42,404 nt of DNA from Clostridia bacterium (GTDB taxonomy: Bacteria > Bacillota > Clostridia > Christensenellales > Borkfalkiaceae), in assembly GCA_017463425.1 (NCBI GenBank), contig JAFTPE010000035.1, forward strand, positions 1 through 42,404. The letters are read 5' to 3'. How positions within the stretch are numbered: the stretch's first letter is position 1; each line of letters starts with the position of its first letter. The notes below the pieces were generated by a model. The model ran no database searches. It saw nothing but the letters and a program-made list of their open reading frames with translations, and was not told the origin of the DNA. Shown piece after piece: positions 25,818-35,467 of this stretch. Made by a program: the position numbers and the translations under genes.

Positions 25818-26300
25818 ATGAAAAAATCGGAAAAAATTATATCGGCGGTGTTAACGATGGCACTAGGGGTGTTGTTGATTGCGCTCAAAGGAAATTTTAT
25901 AGGGATATTGATGACGATTGCAGGCGTCTTTTTGATTGCGCTTGGAGTGGTGGATATATTTCATAAATTCATTCCGCCTGCGGTTATAAAAATTGTCGTT
26001 GGGGGATTGATAATCCTTTGCGGTTGGGTGCTTGTGGAGGCGGTGCTGTATATCGTTGCTGCGGTTTTGCTGATTGCAGGCGTATTGTTGCTTTACGATA
26101 AAATCAAAAACCGAATTCGTTGTACGACGCTCGTTCATACCATTTGCGAATACGCTGTACCTGCGTTGTTTATCGTGATCGGTATTATGTTTTTATTCCA
26201 CCAAAGCGAGGCGATTGATATCGTGTTTATCCTCAGCGGTAGTTTGACGATTGTGGAAGGGGGCGTGTTGCTCGCCAATGCGATAATGGACGATTATTGA
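25818..26300 (+). CDS. Small DUF308/HdeD-like membrane protein
   Basis: 160 residues with five or six short hydrophobic segments in pairs, rich in Gly, Ile, Leu and Val (for example ALGVLLIALKG, IAGVFLIALGVVDIF and IAGVLLLYDKIKN). This repeated hairpin pattern is typical of DUF308/HdeD-type proteins, some of which are linked to acid stress. A basic loop (KIKNRIRC) near residue 95 separates the halves. GGGAGGATTG precedes the ATG. Function unknown. Confidence 0.75.
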   Translation: MKKSEKIISAVLTMALGVLLIALKGNFIGILMTIAGVFLIALGVVDIFHKFIPPAVIKIVVGGLIILCGWVLVEAVLYIVAAVLLIAGVLLLYDKIKNRIRCTTLVHTICEYAVPALFIVIGIMFLFHQSEAIDIVFILSGSLTIVEGGVLLANAIMDDY

Positions 26301-26322
26301 TAAAAGAATAAAATGATAGGAA

Positions 26323-26366
26323 AACTTCTTCTTTGCTATGGATTGTAAAGAAGAAGTTATTTTTTT
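26323..26366 (+). terminator. Intrinsic terminator
   Basis: AACTTCTTCTTT (26323-26334) pairs perfectly with AAAGAAGAAGTT (26347-26358), followed by A and a T-run. Confidence 0.88.
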
Positions 26367-26408
26367 ATCGAATTATCGAATAAGATAAAAATTTATCGAT
26401 TTAGCGAT
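26365..26408. promoter_or_regulatory. Two pairs of TTATCGA direct repeats, operator candidate
   Basis: TTATCGAA occurs twice in tandem (26365-26380). TTATCGAT followed by TTAGCGAT (26393-26408) forms a second pair, exactly 28 bases downstream. The array ends 30 bases before the -35 of the malate dehydrogenase operon. The regular 8- and 28-base spacing suggests a bound regulator, but no regulator is identified. Confidence 0.45.
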
Positions 26409-26438
26409 TTGAAATTGTGTGAAATAGGTTTTAAGTAT

Positions 26439-26467
26439 TTGTGATTGAAAAAAAAATGTGATATAAT
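26439..26467 (+). promoter_or_regulatory. Promoter of the reductive-branch operon
   Basis: TTGTGA (26439-26444), 17-base spacer, TATAAT (26462-26467). A leader of about 100 bases follows, with a GCGAAT/ATTCGC hairpin at 26484-26500. TTGTGA is also a Rex half-site, but no inverted partner is present, so redox control by Rex is only a guess. Confidence 0.75.
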
Positions 26468-26575
26468 TGATATGTATGAATGGGCGAATATACGATTCGC
26501 TCGTTTAATCCGTTCGTATTGTTGTAAAGAAAAACGGTAAAAGAGGAAAAATTCAAAATACGGAGATATAAAACT

Positions 26576-27526
26576 ATGAACAACAAAGTTACAATTATCG
26601 GCGCGGGTTCGGTAGGCGCTACGGTGGCGTATACGTTGGTGGCAACAGGCTCGGTTGCAGAAATCGTACTGATTGACGTAAACGAGGCGAAAGCGAAAGG
26701 CGAGGCGTTGGATATCAGACAAGCGACGCCCTATCTTTCCCCTGCGAAAATTTACTTTGGTACGTACGAAGACGCAGTTGGGTCGGATATCGTTATCGTT
26801 ACGTCGGGCGTGGGTAGAAAACCCGGTCAATCGCGTATCGATCTTACGCAAATCAACGTCAACATTTTAAAGAGTATCGCGCCTCAAATCGTGAAATATT
26901 GCCCCGATTCTTTGTATTTGTTCGTGGCAAATCCCGTGGATATTCTTACCTACGTGTTCTGTAAAATTACAGGCGTACCCAAAAATCGCGTTATCGGTAC
27001 GGGTACGACGCTGGATAGTATTCGTCTGCGTACGCGTTTGTCAGAATTGTATTCGGTAAATCAACAACAAGTACATGCGTACGTGTTGGGGGAACACGGT
27101 GATTCGTCTTTCGTTGCTTGGTCTACGGCAGATATTTCTGGCGTACCTTTGGCGGAATACGAAACTACGCTTACGGATAAGAGTACGTTAAAAGTAGAAC
27201 CTTACACGCATGAAGAAGTGGAAGAATACGTGAAAAAATCGGGCGGTCAAATTATTGCAGGAAAGGGCGCGACGTTCTACGGCATTGCGGCTTGCGTAAC
27301 GAAAATCGTCAACTGTATTTATTCCAGCGCGTATACGATTTTGCCCGTGTCTACGGTTTTAGAAGGGGAATACGGCATTTCCGACGTTGCCCTTTCTACG
27401 CTTTGCGCGATTGGTAACGAGGGGATTATCACGACGTTAACGCCTAAACTTTCCGACGAAGAAGTAGAGAAAATGAAACACAGCGCGGAAGTTTTGAAAG
27501 GCGTTATCGCGCAGATTGAAATTTAA
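26576..27526 (+). CDS. Lactate/malate dehydrogenase family; malate dehydrogenase likely
   Basis: 316 residues. The fold and most motifs are those of L-lactate dehydrogenase: [13 protein letters not shown] (NAD loop), [10 protein letters not shown]147/R150 in LDSIRLR, H174 in [13 protein letters not shown]233 in GATFYGIA. The specificity loop reads GRKPGQSR, with R81 where lactate dehydrogenases have Gln102 and malate dehydrogenases have Arg. Changing that Gln to Arg is known to turn Bacillus lactate dehydrogenase into a malate dehydrogenase. Fumarase follows after 29 bases, so I favour NADH-dependent oxaloacetate reduction to malate. Lactate dehydrogenase cannot be excluded because the rest of the pocket is LDH-like. 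Confidence 0.8.
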   Translation: MNNKVTIIGAGSVGATVAYTLVATGSVAEIVLIDVNEAKAKGEALDIRQATPYLSPAKIYFGTYEDAVGSDIVIVTSGVGRKPGQSRIDLTQINVNILKSIAPQIVKYCPDSLYLFVANPVDILTYVFCKITGVPKNRVIGTGTTLDSIRLRTRLSELYSVNQQQVHAYVLGEHGDSSFVAWSTADISGVPLAEYETTLTDKSTLKVEPYTHEEVEEYVKKSGGQIIAGKGATFYGIAACVTKIVNCIYSSAYTILPVSTVLEGEYGISDVALSTLCAIGNEGIITTLTPKLSDEEVEKMKHSAEVLKGVIAQIEI

Positions 27527-27555
27527 CGAAATATAATAAATGGAGTATTAAAATT

Positions 27556-28932
27556 ATGGAATACCGTATAGAAAAAGATACGATGGGAGAAATGCAAGTT
27601 CCTGCAGATAGATATTGGGCGGCGCAAACGCAGAGAAGTTATCAAAATTTCCGTATTGGCAACGAAATTATGCCTCGTGAGATTACGCACGCGTTCGGGA
27701 TTTTGAAAAAGGCGGCAGCGCTTGCAAACTGCAAACTCGGCAAACTCTCCGAAGAAAAGAAAAACGCCATTGCGGCGGCTTGCGACGAAGTAATTTCGGG
27801 CGAATTGAACGGTCATTTCCCACTTGTCGTATGGCAAACGGGTAGCGGCACGCAATCGAATATGAATGCAAACGAAGTTATTGCAAACCGTGGAAACGAA
27901 ATTGCAGGCGCAAAATTGTTGCACCCCAACGACGATATTAACAAGAGTCAAAGTTCTAACGATACATTCCCTACGGCAATGCACATTGCGGCGGTGATTG
28001 CGATTGAAGATACGTTGTTTCCCGCTATGGATAAATTGGTGGATACGCTCAAACGTTTGGAGGCGGAAAACGAGGGGATTGTCAAGAGTGGCAGAACGCA
28101 CCTTCAAGACGCTGTTCCTATCGCATTTTCACAGGAAATCAGCGGTTGGAGAAATATGATTGAAAAGACCAAAGCGCAACTTGAACTTGCGTTGCCTGGT
28201 TTGAAAGAATTGGCGCTCGGCGGAACGGCTGTCGGCACGGGCTTGAACGCGCCGAAAGGATTTGCGGAAGAAGTTGCTGCGCAAGTATCCGCGTTGACGG
28301 GCAAAACGTTCGTTACGGCAGAAAACAAATATCACGCGTTGACGGCAAAAGACGAACTCGTGTTTGCGCACGGCGCGTTGAAGGCTCTTGCTTGCAATTT
28401 GATGAAGATTGCAAACGACGTACGTTGGCTTGCGAGCGGTCCTCGCGACGGACTTGGGGAAATTTTCATTCCCGAAAACGAACCTGGCTCTTCGATTATG
28501 CCAGGAAAAGTAAATCCTACGCAATGCGAATCTATGACGATGGTTGCCGTACAGGTTATGGCAAACGACGTTGCGGTTGGTATGGGCGCGTCGCAAGGGA
28601 ATTTTGAATTGAACGTATTTATGCCCGTGATTATTTACAATTTCTTGCAATCGGTACGTTTGCTTGCAGACGGTATTACGTCTTTTGAAAGCAACTGTGT
28701 AACGGGCATCAAGGCAAATAAAGAAAAGATGAAACACAACCTGTACAATTCGTTGATGTTGGTAACGGCGCTCAATCCGTATATCGGATATGAAAATGCG
28801 GCGAAGACAGCAAAGAAAGCGTACAAGGAAAACATCTCGCTCAAAGAAGCGTGTGTGGCGCTTGGATTCCTGTCGGCGGAAAAATTCGACGAAGTATTCC
28901 GTCCTGAGGATATGGCATATCCGCAGAAATAA
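27556..28932 (+). CDS. fumC: Class II fumarate hydratase
   Basis: 458 residues, the usual class II length. [17 protein letters not shown], the region HLQDAVPI (site of the active-site His) and the superfamily signature [16 protein letters not shown] are all present. It interconverts malate and fumarate without an Fe-S cluster. It lies between the malate dehydrogenase candidate and the Hdr-Flx-fumarate reductase genes, so in vivo it probably makes fumarate. Aspartase is less likely because of the neighbours. Confidence 0.95.
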   Translation: MEYRIEKDTMGEMQVPADRYWAAQTQRSYQNFRIGNEIMPREITHAFGILKKAAALANCKLGKLSEEKKNAIAAACDEVISGELNGHFPLVVWQTGSGTQSNMNANEVIANRGNEIAGAKLLHPNDDINKSQSSNDTFPTAMHIAAVIAIEDTLFPAMDKLVDTLKRLEAENEGIVKSGRTHLQDAVPIAFSQEISGWRNMIEKTKAQLELALPGLKELALGGTAVGTGLNAPKGFAEEVAAQVSALTGKTFVTAENKYHALTAKDELVFAHGALKALACNLMKIANDVRWLASGPRDGLGEIFIPENEPGSSIMPGKVNPTQCESMTMVAVQVMANDVAVGMGASQGNFELNVFMPVIIYNFLQSVRLLADGITSFESNCVTGIKANKEKMKHNLYNSLMLVTALNPYIGYENAAKTAKKAYKENISLKEACVALGFLSAEKFDEVFRPEDMAYPQK

Positions 28933-28966
28933 GCGAAGAATACAATACAAAGGTAGCGTATAAAAA

Positions 28967-29746
28967 ATGAAAATCAGTTATTATCCCGGCTGTACGCTTA
29001 GGACGAAAGCCAAAGATTTGGACGTAACCGCCCGTCTTTGTGCCAAGGCTTTGGGCGTAGAAATGGAAGAAATCGAAAATTGGCAATGTTGCGGCGCGGT
29101 GTATAAAATGGGCACGGACGAAATTGCAACCAAACTTTCGGCGGTGCGCGCACTCGATTATGCCAAGCATAACGGCGGAAAACTGCTTACGCTTTGTTCG
29201 GCTTGTCATAACGTAATCAAACGCGCAAACGAGGATATGAAAACCAACGAGGATATTCGTTTTAGGGCAAACAATTATTTAAAACTTGACGAACCGTATC
29301 AAGGAGAAACCGAAGTTTTGCATTATCTTGAAATGTTGAAAAACGTAGTGGGTTTTGACAAAATCAAGAAAATGACGGTAAAGCCTTTGAATAGAAAAAT
29401 TGGCGCGTATTACGGTTGTTTGCTGCTTCGCCCTAGTGGTGTGATGGCGTTTGACAATCCTGAAAATCCTACGATTATCGAGGATTTTATCCGTGCAATC
29501 GGCGGAACGCCCGTCGTATATCCTTTTCGCAATGAATGTTGCGGCGCGTACGTATCACTGAAGAACAGCGATTTACCCAAGAAAAAGAGCGAAAAAGTGT
29601 TGTCGAGCGCAAAGGAAAAGGGCGCGGAAGAAGTGATTACGGCTTGTCCGCTTTGCCTTTACAATTTGCAGGTTAACGGTGGCGGTATCCTGCCCGTCAA
29701 ATACTTTACCGAACTTCTTGCAGAAGCGTTGGGGGTACAAGCATGA
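28967..29746 (+). CDS. hdrB: HdrB-like heterodisulfide reductase subunit
   Basis: 259 residues with two CCG domains. The first has YYPGCTL, WQCCGAV and CSAC. The second has YYGCLL, ECCGAY and CPLC. In methanogen HdrB these cysteines bind two non-cubane [4Fe-4S] clusters that cleave a disulfide. Here the organism is bacterial, so the physiological partner is not CoM-S-S-CoB. The gene overlaps hdrC by ATGA. It begins the electron-transfer section 34 bases after fumC. Confidence 0.9.
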   Translation: MKISYYPGCTLRTKAKDLDVTARLCAKALGVEMEEIENWQCCGAVYKMGTDEIATKLSAVRALDYAKHNGGKLLTLCSACHNVIKRANEDMKTNEDIRFRANNYLKLDEPYQGETEVLHYLEMLKNVVGFDKIKKMTVKPLNRKIGAYYGCLLLRPSGVMAFDNPENPTIIEDFIRAIGGTPVVYPFRNECCGAYVSLKNSDLPKKKSEKVLSSAKEKGAEEVITACPLCLYNLQVNGGGILPVKYFTELLAEALGVQA

Positions 29747-30129
29747 CGAAAGAAGAACGTATTGAAAATTTAAATCGTTTGAGCGGTACGGACGTACGCA
29801 AATGTATGAAATGCGGAAAATGTTCGGGAAGATGCCCTGCATTTAAAGAAATGGACATCAAACCGCATCAGTTTGTAACCATGCTTGGAAAAGGAAAGAT
29901 AGACGAACTGTTGGAAAGCAAGGCTATTTGGAATTGCTTGTCCTGTATGGCTTGCGTCGAACGTTGTCCTCGCGGCGTTGCGCCTGCGGCGGTGATAGAA
30001 GCGGTGCGCGATACGGTTGTTCGTATGCAAGGCAACAACGGCATTAAGGCTGAGGATATTCCGCCTATCGTGGACGAATTGATTCCTCAACAATTATTGG
30101 TAAGCGCGTACAGAAAATATAACAAGTAA
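29743..30129 (+). CDS. hdrC: HdrC-like ferredoxin subunit
   Basis: 128 residues with two [4Fe-4S] motifs: CMKCGKCSGRCP near residue 24 and CLSCMACVERCP near residue 66. It carries electrons between HdrA and HdrB. It overlaps hdrB by four bases (ATGA), which suggests translational coupling and fixed stoichiometry. A 64-base gap separates it from hdrA. Confidence 0.92.
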   Translation: MTKEERIENLNRLSGTDVRKCMKCGKCSGRCPAFKEMDIKPHQFVTMLGKGKIDELLESKAIWNCLSCMACVERCPRGVAPAAVIEAVRDTVVRMQGNNGIKAEDIPPIVDELIPQQLLVSAYRKYNK

Positions 30130-30193
30130 GTTTTTACAAGAGAACTCAGCTCGTATAAAAAATAGAAAAATCTAAAAAAAGAGAGTAAATAAA

Positions 30194-32185
30194 ATGCAAA
30201 GAATAGGTGTTTTTATTTGTTGGTGCGGCAGTAATATCGCGGCAACGGTAGACGTACAGAAAGTGGCAGAAGTTATGAAAAGCGAACCCGGCGTCGTGTA
30301 TTCTGCCGATTATCAGTATATGTGCTCCGAAAACGGTCAACAGCTCATCAAACAGGCAATCAAAGAACATAACCTTACGGGAATTGTAGTTGGTTCGTGC
30401 TCGCCCAGAATGCACGAAGCGACGTTCCGTAAAACGGCGGAAGCGGCAGGTTTAAACCCGTATATGGTTGAAATTGCGAATATCCGCGAACATTGCTCGT
30501 GGATTCATAAAGATATGGACGAGGCGACGGAAAAGGCTATTATTCTCGTTCGTACGGCAATCGCAAAAGTCAAACTCAATGCGCCCCTTATGGCAGGGGA
30601 AAGCCCCGTTGTAAAACGCGCGTTGGTTATCGGCGGCGGGATCGCAGGGATTCAAGCGGCGTTGGATATCGCAGACGCGGGATTTGAAGTGGATATCGTA
30701 GAAAAGAACGCGACGATTGGCGGGAGAATGGCGCAACTTGACAAGACGTTCCCTACGCTTGATTGCTCGGCTTGTATTTTAACGCCGAAAATGGTGGATT
30801 GCGCGCAACACGAAAAGATTGACATTTTGTCGTATTCCGAAGTGGAAGAAGTCAAGGGATTCGTGGGTAATTTCAGCGTAAAAATCCGTCGTAAAGCAAG
30901 ATATGTAGACGAAACCAAATGTACGGGCTGTAAAATTTGTATGGAAAAATGTCCGTCTAAAAAGGGTTTGAACTCGTTTAATATGGATTTGAACACCCGT
31001 CCTGCAATCCATATCCCGTTTGCGCAGGCAATCCCCAACGTTGCCGTGATTGACCCTGAACAATGTATCAAGCTCAAAACAGGCAAATGCGGAATTTGTC
31101 AAAAATTCTGTGGCGCGGGTGCAATTGATTACGAACAGAAAGATACGTTTATCGAACGTGAGTACGGCGCAATCGTGGTTGCGACGGGGTATAAACCTAT
31201 CAATTTGGACGCGTTCAACGAATACGGATATAACGATAACAAGGACGTCATCACGTCTTTGGAATTGGAAAGATTGATGAACGCGGCTGGACCTACGAAC
31301 GGTGTTCTGCTCCGTCCTTCCGACGGAGAACATCCGAAAGTAATCACCTTTATTCAATGCGTAGGTTCGCGTGATTCCAGCGGTTGCGGCAAACCCTATT
31401 GTTCAAAGATTTGCTGTATGTATACGGCAAAACACGCAATGCTTATTCGTGAAAAATATCCTGATACCGAAGTACACGTATTCTATATCGACGTACGTAC
31501 GCCTGGTAAAAATTATGACGAGTTCTACCGTCGCGCGGTGGAGCAATACGGCGTAGATTATATCAAAGGTATGGTGGGCAAAGTATATAACGAAAATGGC
31601 AAGTTGATGGTGCAAGGATCGAATCTTATCGATAACGAACAGATTACGATTGAATCCGATTTGGTCGTTTTGGCTGCGGCAATCGAGCCTGAACCCTCGG
31701 TTAGAAAAGTGGCTACGTTATTGACTGCAAGTATCGACACCAACAATTTCTTGACGGAATCCCACGCAAAACTTCGTCCTGTAGAAAGCCCTACGGCTGG
31801 TGTATACCTTGCAGGCGTGTGCCAAGGTCCGAAAGACATTCCTGAAACGGTGTCGCAGGCGTCGGCGTGCGCGGCGAAAGTAATTGGCTTGCTTGCGAAA
31901 GATAAATTAAAGACAAATCCTTGCGTAGCAATCCCTGACGAGAGTATGTGTAACGGTTGCAGCCAATGCGCCAACGTTTGCGCGTACGGTGCGATTACGT
32001 ACGAAAATAAAGAATTCCGCCTTGGTGGCGGTAAGACGGAAATCCGTCGCGTAGCGTGTGTAAATCCTGCGGTTTGTCAGGGTTGTGGCGCTTGTACGGT
32101 AACCTGTCCTTCGGGCGCTATGGATTTGAAAGGATTCAGCTCTAAGCAGATTATGTCGGAGGTGGAAGCGATATGCAAGAAGTAA
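30194..32185 (+). CDS. hdrA: HdrA-like FAD and Fe-S subunit
   Basis: 663 residues. The N-terminal region has FICWCGSNIAATVDV. The FAD Rossmann motif VIGGGIAGIQAALDIADAG is near residue 142, followed by IGGRMAQLDKTFPTLDCSACILTPKM. Fe-S motifs are CTGCKICMEKCP, CGICQKFCGAGAI, CNGCSQCANVCAYGAI and CQGCGACTVTCPSGAM. HdrA holds the FAD that bifurcates electrons in Hdr complexes, sending one to ferredoxin and one to HdrB. The last 13 bases overlap the next gene. No selenocysteine codon interrupts it. Confidence 0.93.
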   Translation: MQRIGVFICWCGSNIAATVDVQKVAEVMKSEPGVVYSADYQYMCSENGQQLIKQAIKEHNLTGIVVGSCSPRMHEATFRKTAEAAGLNPYMVEIANIREHCSWIHKDMDEATEKAIILVRTAIAKVKLNAPLMAGESPVVKRALVIGGGIAGIQAALDIADAGFEVDIVEKNATIGGRMAQLDKTFPTLDCSACILTPKMVDCAQHEKIDILSYSEVEEVKGFVGNFSVKIRRKARYVDETKCTGCKICMEKCPSKKGLNSFNMDLNTRPAIHIPFAQAIPNVAVIDPEQCIKLKTGKCGICQKFCGAGAIDYEQKDTFIEREYGAIVVATGYKPINLDAFNEYGYNDNKDVITSLELERLMNAAGPTNGVLLRPSDGEHPKVITFIQCVGSRDSSGCGKPYCSKICCMYTAKHAMLIREKYPDTEVHVFYIDVRTPGKNYDEFYRRAVEQYGVDYIKGMVGKVYNENGKLMVQGSNLIDNEQITIESDLVVLAAAIEPEPSVRKVATLLTASIDTNNFLTESHAKLRPVESPTAGVYLAGVCQGPKDIPETVSQASACAAKVIGLLAKDKLKTNPCVAIPDESMCNGCSQCANVCAYGAITYENKEFRLGGGKTEIRRVACVNPAVCQGCGACTVTCPSGAMDLKGFSSKQIMSEVEAICKK

Positions 32186-32628
32186 CCACGGAAAAGAAAG
32201 AATTTACCCCGAATATCGTTGCGTTTTGTTGTAATTGGTGTTCGTATGCCGGCGCAGACCTTGCAGGGTCCAGCCGATTGACCTATCCTGCGAACGTGAA
32301 AATTATTCGCGTGCCTTGTTCTTGCCGCGTAAATCCTATGTTCGTATTGAAGGCGTTTCAACAGGGCGCAGACGGTGTAATCCTTTGCGGTTGTCATCCT
32401 GGGGATTGTCATTACGTTACGGGGAATTATTACACGAGAAGAAGAATGGCGCTGTTGTTCAGTTTCCTTAATTATATGGGCATTGAAAAGGAACGTACGC
32501 GCGTGGAATGGGTTTCGGCGGCAGAGGGCGCTCGTTTCTCTGCGGTTATGAACGATTTTGTGAAAACCGTAACCGAACTTGGCGAAAACAAACGCCTTAC
32601 CGATTTGAGAGTAAAGGAGGGCGAATAA
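32173..32628 (+). CDS. flxD: MvhD/FlxD-like iron-sulfur subunit
   Basis: 151 residues of the methyl-viologen-reducing hydrogenase delta family. Key motifs are VAFCCNWCSYAGADLAG, VPCSCRVNP and CGCHPGDCHY, with cysteines for a [2Fe-2S] cluster. In Flx and Mvh complexes this small subunit links the electron-input module to HdrA. It overlaps hdrA by 13 bases and has GGAGGTGG before its ATG. Confidence 0.9.
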   Translation: MQEVTTEKKEFTPNIVAFCCNWCSYAGADLAGSSRLTYPANVKIIRVPCSCRVNPMFVLKAFQQGADGVILCGCHPGDCHYVTGNYYTRRRMALLFSFLNYMGIEKERTRVEWVSAAEGARFSAVMNDFVKTVTELGENKRLTDLRVKEGE

Positions 32629-32629
32629 G

Positions 32630-33607
32630 ATGAAAGACGTTGAAATGAAGATGAAAGAACGCGCAAAACAACTGCTTGAAAGCGGCGAAGTGGCGCGCGT
32701 GGTCGGTTGGAAGAAAGGGGATTTTTGTTACGATCCCTCTCCTGCAACCTTTGAAACCGTAGAAGAATTGGATAATTTCGTTTACGATTATTTCTGCGGC
32801 GCAAACCTTTCCAAATATCTCATTCAAATCAGCAAAAAAGAAGGTAAAACCGCTGTGTTTTTAAAGCCTTGCGATACCTACAGCTTTAATCAGTTGGTAA
32901 AAGAACACCGTATCAACCGCGAAAACGTATACGTGATCGCCGTTGAATGTATGGCAAAATTCGATATTGAAAAGATTAAGGAAAAAGGCGTTTCGCAAAT
33001 TACGGGCGTGGAAGTGAAAGATAAAGACGTAAAAGTTTCTTCTTTGTATGGAGAAACCACGCTCTATAAACCTGAAATCCTGTTGACGAAATGCGAAACT
33101 TGTCAAAAAACACATCAGGTTAAGGACGAGGAAATCATTCTTCACGAACGTCCTGAAAGAGACGTGGACCGTTTTGCCGAAGTTAAAAAATTGGAGGCAA
33201 TGACGGAAGACGAACGTTTTGCATTTTGGAAAGAACAATTGTCGAAGTGTATCCGTTGTAACGCTTGTAGAAACGTATGCCCTGCATGTTCTTGCGTGAA
33301 ATGCGTATTCGATAATCCTGCGTCGGGCGTTGCTGCAAAGGCAAACGATTCCGAGTTTGAAGAAAAATTATTCCACGTCATTCGCGCGTTCCACGTAGCG
33401 GGACGTTGTACTGATTGCGGCGAATGTTCGCGCGTATGTCCTCAGCATATTCCTTTGCACCTTCTCAACAGAAAGTTTATCAAGGATATAGACGGATTGT
33501 ACGGCGAATTCCAAGCTGGTGAAGAAGCGGAAGGCAAAACACCGTTGACTTCTTATACGGAAGGGGACGCAGAACCCAACGACGTGTTGAACGGGGAGGC
33601 GAAATAA
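32630..33607 (+). CDS. flxC: FlxC-like Fe-S protein with FrhB-like N-terminus
   Basis: 325 residues. The first 200 resemble the FrhB/FdhB-type domain (AVFLKPCDTYSFNQLVKEHRI, VIAVECMAKFD, TKCETC). The C-terminal part has CIRCNACRNVCPACSC and CTDCGECSRVCPQHIP, a two-cluster ferredoxin. It is one base after flxD and overlaps flxB by one base (TAATG). In Desulfovibrio FlxABCD-HdrABC this subunit is part of the NADH-oxidising module. Symbol assigned by order and domain, medium confidence. Confidence 0.8.
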   Translation: MKDVEMKMKERAKQLLESGEVARVVGWKKGDFCYDPSPATFETVEELDNFVYDYFCGANLSKYLIQISKKEGKTAVFLKPCDTYSFNQLVKEHRINRENVYVIAVECMAKFDIEKIKEKGVSQITGVEVKDKDVKVSSLYGETTLYKPEILLTKCETCQKTHQVKDEEIILHERPERDVDRFAEVKKLEAMTEDERFAFWKEQLSKCIRCNACRNVCPACSCVKCVFDNPASGVAAKANDSEFEEKLFHVIRAFHVAGRCTDCGECSRVCPQHIPLHLLNRKFIKDIDGLYGEFQAGEEAEGKTPLTSYTEGDAEPNDVLNGEAK

Positions 33608-34635
33608 TGTTGAAAATTGCGAAAAACAAATTGAATGATTTATATGCAAAAATCAACGAAACAATGGGGCTTTTCATTCCCATTAAAAAAGCGGGTGAAG
33701 TCAATTATCACGTTTGGGGAGAGGGCAAAGAAGTTTCGATTGAAACGTTGAAAACGGTTAAATCGCCTAAAAATATGTTCTTCCCGCAAACGGAAAATAT
33801 GATGAAGTTTAAAACGGAAGGCAAAAACCTTGAAATCATTGACTTGCGCGACGAAAAAAGACCGTTCGTGTTGTTCGGCGTTCGTGCTTGTGATTATAAG
33901 GCAATCGAGGTGCTTGATAAAGTGTTCCTTGCAGACCCTGTGGACAGCTTTTATCAAAGCAGACGCGCAGCGACGACCATCGTAACGCTTGCGTGTTCCC
34001 GTCCCGAAGAGGGTTGTTTTTGCAAGGCGTTCGGCATTGACGCTACTGCGCCGCAAGGCGACGTAACCACTTGGTTGGACGAAGAATATTTGTATTGGCA
34101 AGCCAATACGGAAAAGGGTGAAACCTTAACAAAGCTCGTTCAAGAATTGTTGGAAGAGGGCGGCGAAACGGAAGTAGCTGCGCAAAAAGAGGCTACGGCT
34201 GTTATTATTGACAAATTGCCGTTTTCTAATCTGAATCTTGACAAATTTAAACCCGAAAATTTGAACGAATTGTTTGATTCGCCTAAGTGGGAAGAAATGA
34301 GTGAGGCGTGCTTGGGTTGCGGTACTTGTACGTTCGTATGTCCCACTTGTCAATGTTTCGATATTCGTGATTTTAAGACGAACGAGGGCGTTGTTCGTTA
34401 CCGTTGTTGGGATTCGTGTATGTATTCGGATTTTACGTTGATGGCGCACGGCAACAGCCGTACGACGCAAATGCAGCGTTTCCGTCAAAGATTTATGCAC
34501 AAATTGGTGTACTATCCCTCACAGAACGACGGTTTGTATTCTTGCGTGGGTTGCGGACGTTGTGTGAACAAGTGTCCTCAACATCTCAATATCGTAAAAG
34601 TAGTAAAAGAGTTGGGAGGTAAAGAAAATGATTGA
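33607..34635 (+). CDS. flxB: FlxB-like dicluster Fe-S protein
   Basis: 342 residues, like the beta subunits of sulfhydrogenase and anaerobic sulfite reductase A. The N-terminal part has FGVRACDYKAIEVLDKVF and QSRRAATTIVTLAC. The C-terminal half has CLGCGTCTFVCPTCQCFD and CVGCGRCVNKCPQH, binding two [4Fe-4S] clusters. It overlaps flxA by 8 bases. It is expected to pass electrons from the flavin of FlxA to FlxC and FlxD. Confidence 0.87.
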   Translation: MLKIAKNKLNDLYAKINETMGLFIPIKKAGEVNYHVWGEGKEVSIETLKTVKSPKNMFFPQTENMMKFKTEGKNLEIIDLRDEKRPFVLFGVRACDYKAIEVLDKVFLADPVDSFYQSRRAATTIVTLACSRPEEGCFCKAFGIDATAPQGDVTTWLDEEYLYWQANTEKGETLTKLVQELLEEGGETEVAAQKEATAVIIDKLPFSNLNLDKFKPENLNELFDSPKWEEMSEACLGCGTCTFVCPTCQCFDIRDFKTNEGVVRYRCWDSCMYSDFTLMAHGNSRTTQMQRFRQRFMHKLVYYPSQNDGLYSCVGCGRCVNKCPQHLNIVKVVKELGGKEND

Positions 34636-35455
34636 AGAAACTCTCATTCCTAAAATTGGCGTTGTAACGGATATCCGCAGGGATACGCCCGACGTAAAAA
34701 CGTTCCGAGTTGTAGGTACGGACGGAAAGAAATTATTTCAACATATGCCCGGTCAATGCGCAATGGTGTCCATTCCCGGCGTTGGCGAATGTATGTTTTC
34801 CATAACTTCCTCACCTACAAACGAAGAATATATGGAATTTTCCATTAAAAAATGCGGTTGCGTTACCGAAGTCATTCACGCGTTGGAAGTTGGCGCGCAA
34901 ATCACCGTTCGCGGTCCTTACGGGAAAAATTTCCCCGTGGAAGAAGATTTTAAAGGCAAAGATTTGTTGTTTATTGCAGGTGGTATCGGGCTTGCGCCTT
35001 TGCGTAGCGTCATCAATTACGTGCGTCATTACCGTCAAAATTACGGCAAAGTTGTAATCGTATACGGCGCAAGAAGTAAAGACGACCTTGTAGATATCGA
35101 CGAAATTCAAAACGAATGGGTAAACGAGCCAAATATGGAGGTTTACCTTACCATAGACCGCCCTCAGGAGGGTTGGGACGGACACGTTGGATTCGTACCT
35201 GCCTACGTCAAAGAATTGGGCTTAGACCCGAATATGACGGCGGTACTTTGCGGACCTCCCATTATGATTAAGTTTACGCTTGCGGGATTATTAGAACTTG
35301 GTTTTGACAAATCTCGCGTATACACGACGTTAGAACTTCGTATGAAATGCGGCGTTGGTAAATGCGGCAGATGTAACGTTGGCGATAAATTCGTTTGTAA
35401 AGACGGTCCCGTATTCCGTATGACGGAATTGGACGAACTTCCCGACGAATACTAA
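34628..35455 (+). CDS. flxA: FlxA-like FAD/NAD(H)-binding subunit
   Basis: 275 residues of the ferredoxin-NADP reductase-like family (sulfhydrogenase gamma/AsrB group). The FAD region has FSITSSPTN near residue 60. The NAD loop is FIAGGIGLAPLRSVI, followed by VYGARSKDDL and VLCGPPIMIKF. The C-terminal motif CGVGKCGRCNVGDKFVC binds a [2Fe-2S] cluster. It should oxidise NADH and feed the complex. GGGAGGT lies 6 bases before the ATG, inside flxB. NADPH use cannot be excluded from sequence. Confidence 0.9.
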   Translation: MIEETLIPKIGVVTDIRRDTPDVKTFRVVGTDGKKLFQHMPGQCAMVSIPGVGECMFSITSSPTNEEYMEFSIKKCGCVTEVIHALEVGAQITVRGPYGKNFPVEEDFKGKDLLFIAGGIGLAPLRSVINYVRHYRQNYGKVVIVYGARSKDDLVDIDEIQNEWVNEPNMEVYLTIDRPQEGWDGHVGFVPAYVKELGLDPNMTAVLCGPPIMIKFTLAGLLELGFDKSRVYTTLELRMKCGVGKCGRCNVGDKFVCKDGPVFRMTELDELPDEY

Positions 35456-35467
35456 GGAGAGAAGAAA

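Noticed and set aside
26439-26467. Rex operator over the mdh promoter
   Set aside because: TTGTGA is present once, but no TCACAA partner lies at the expected distance.
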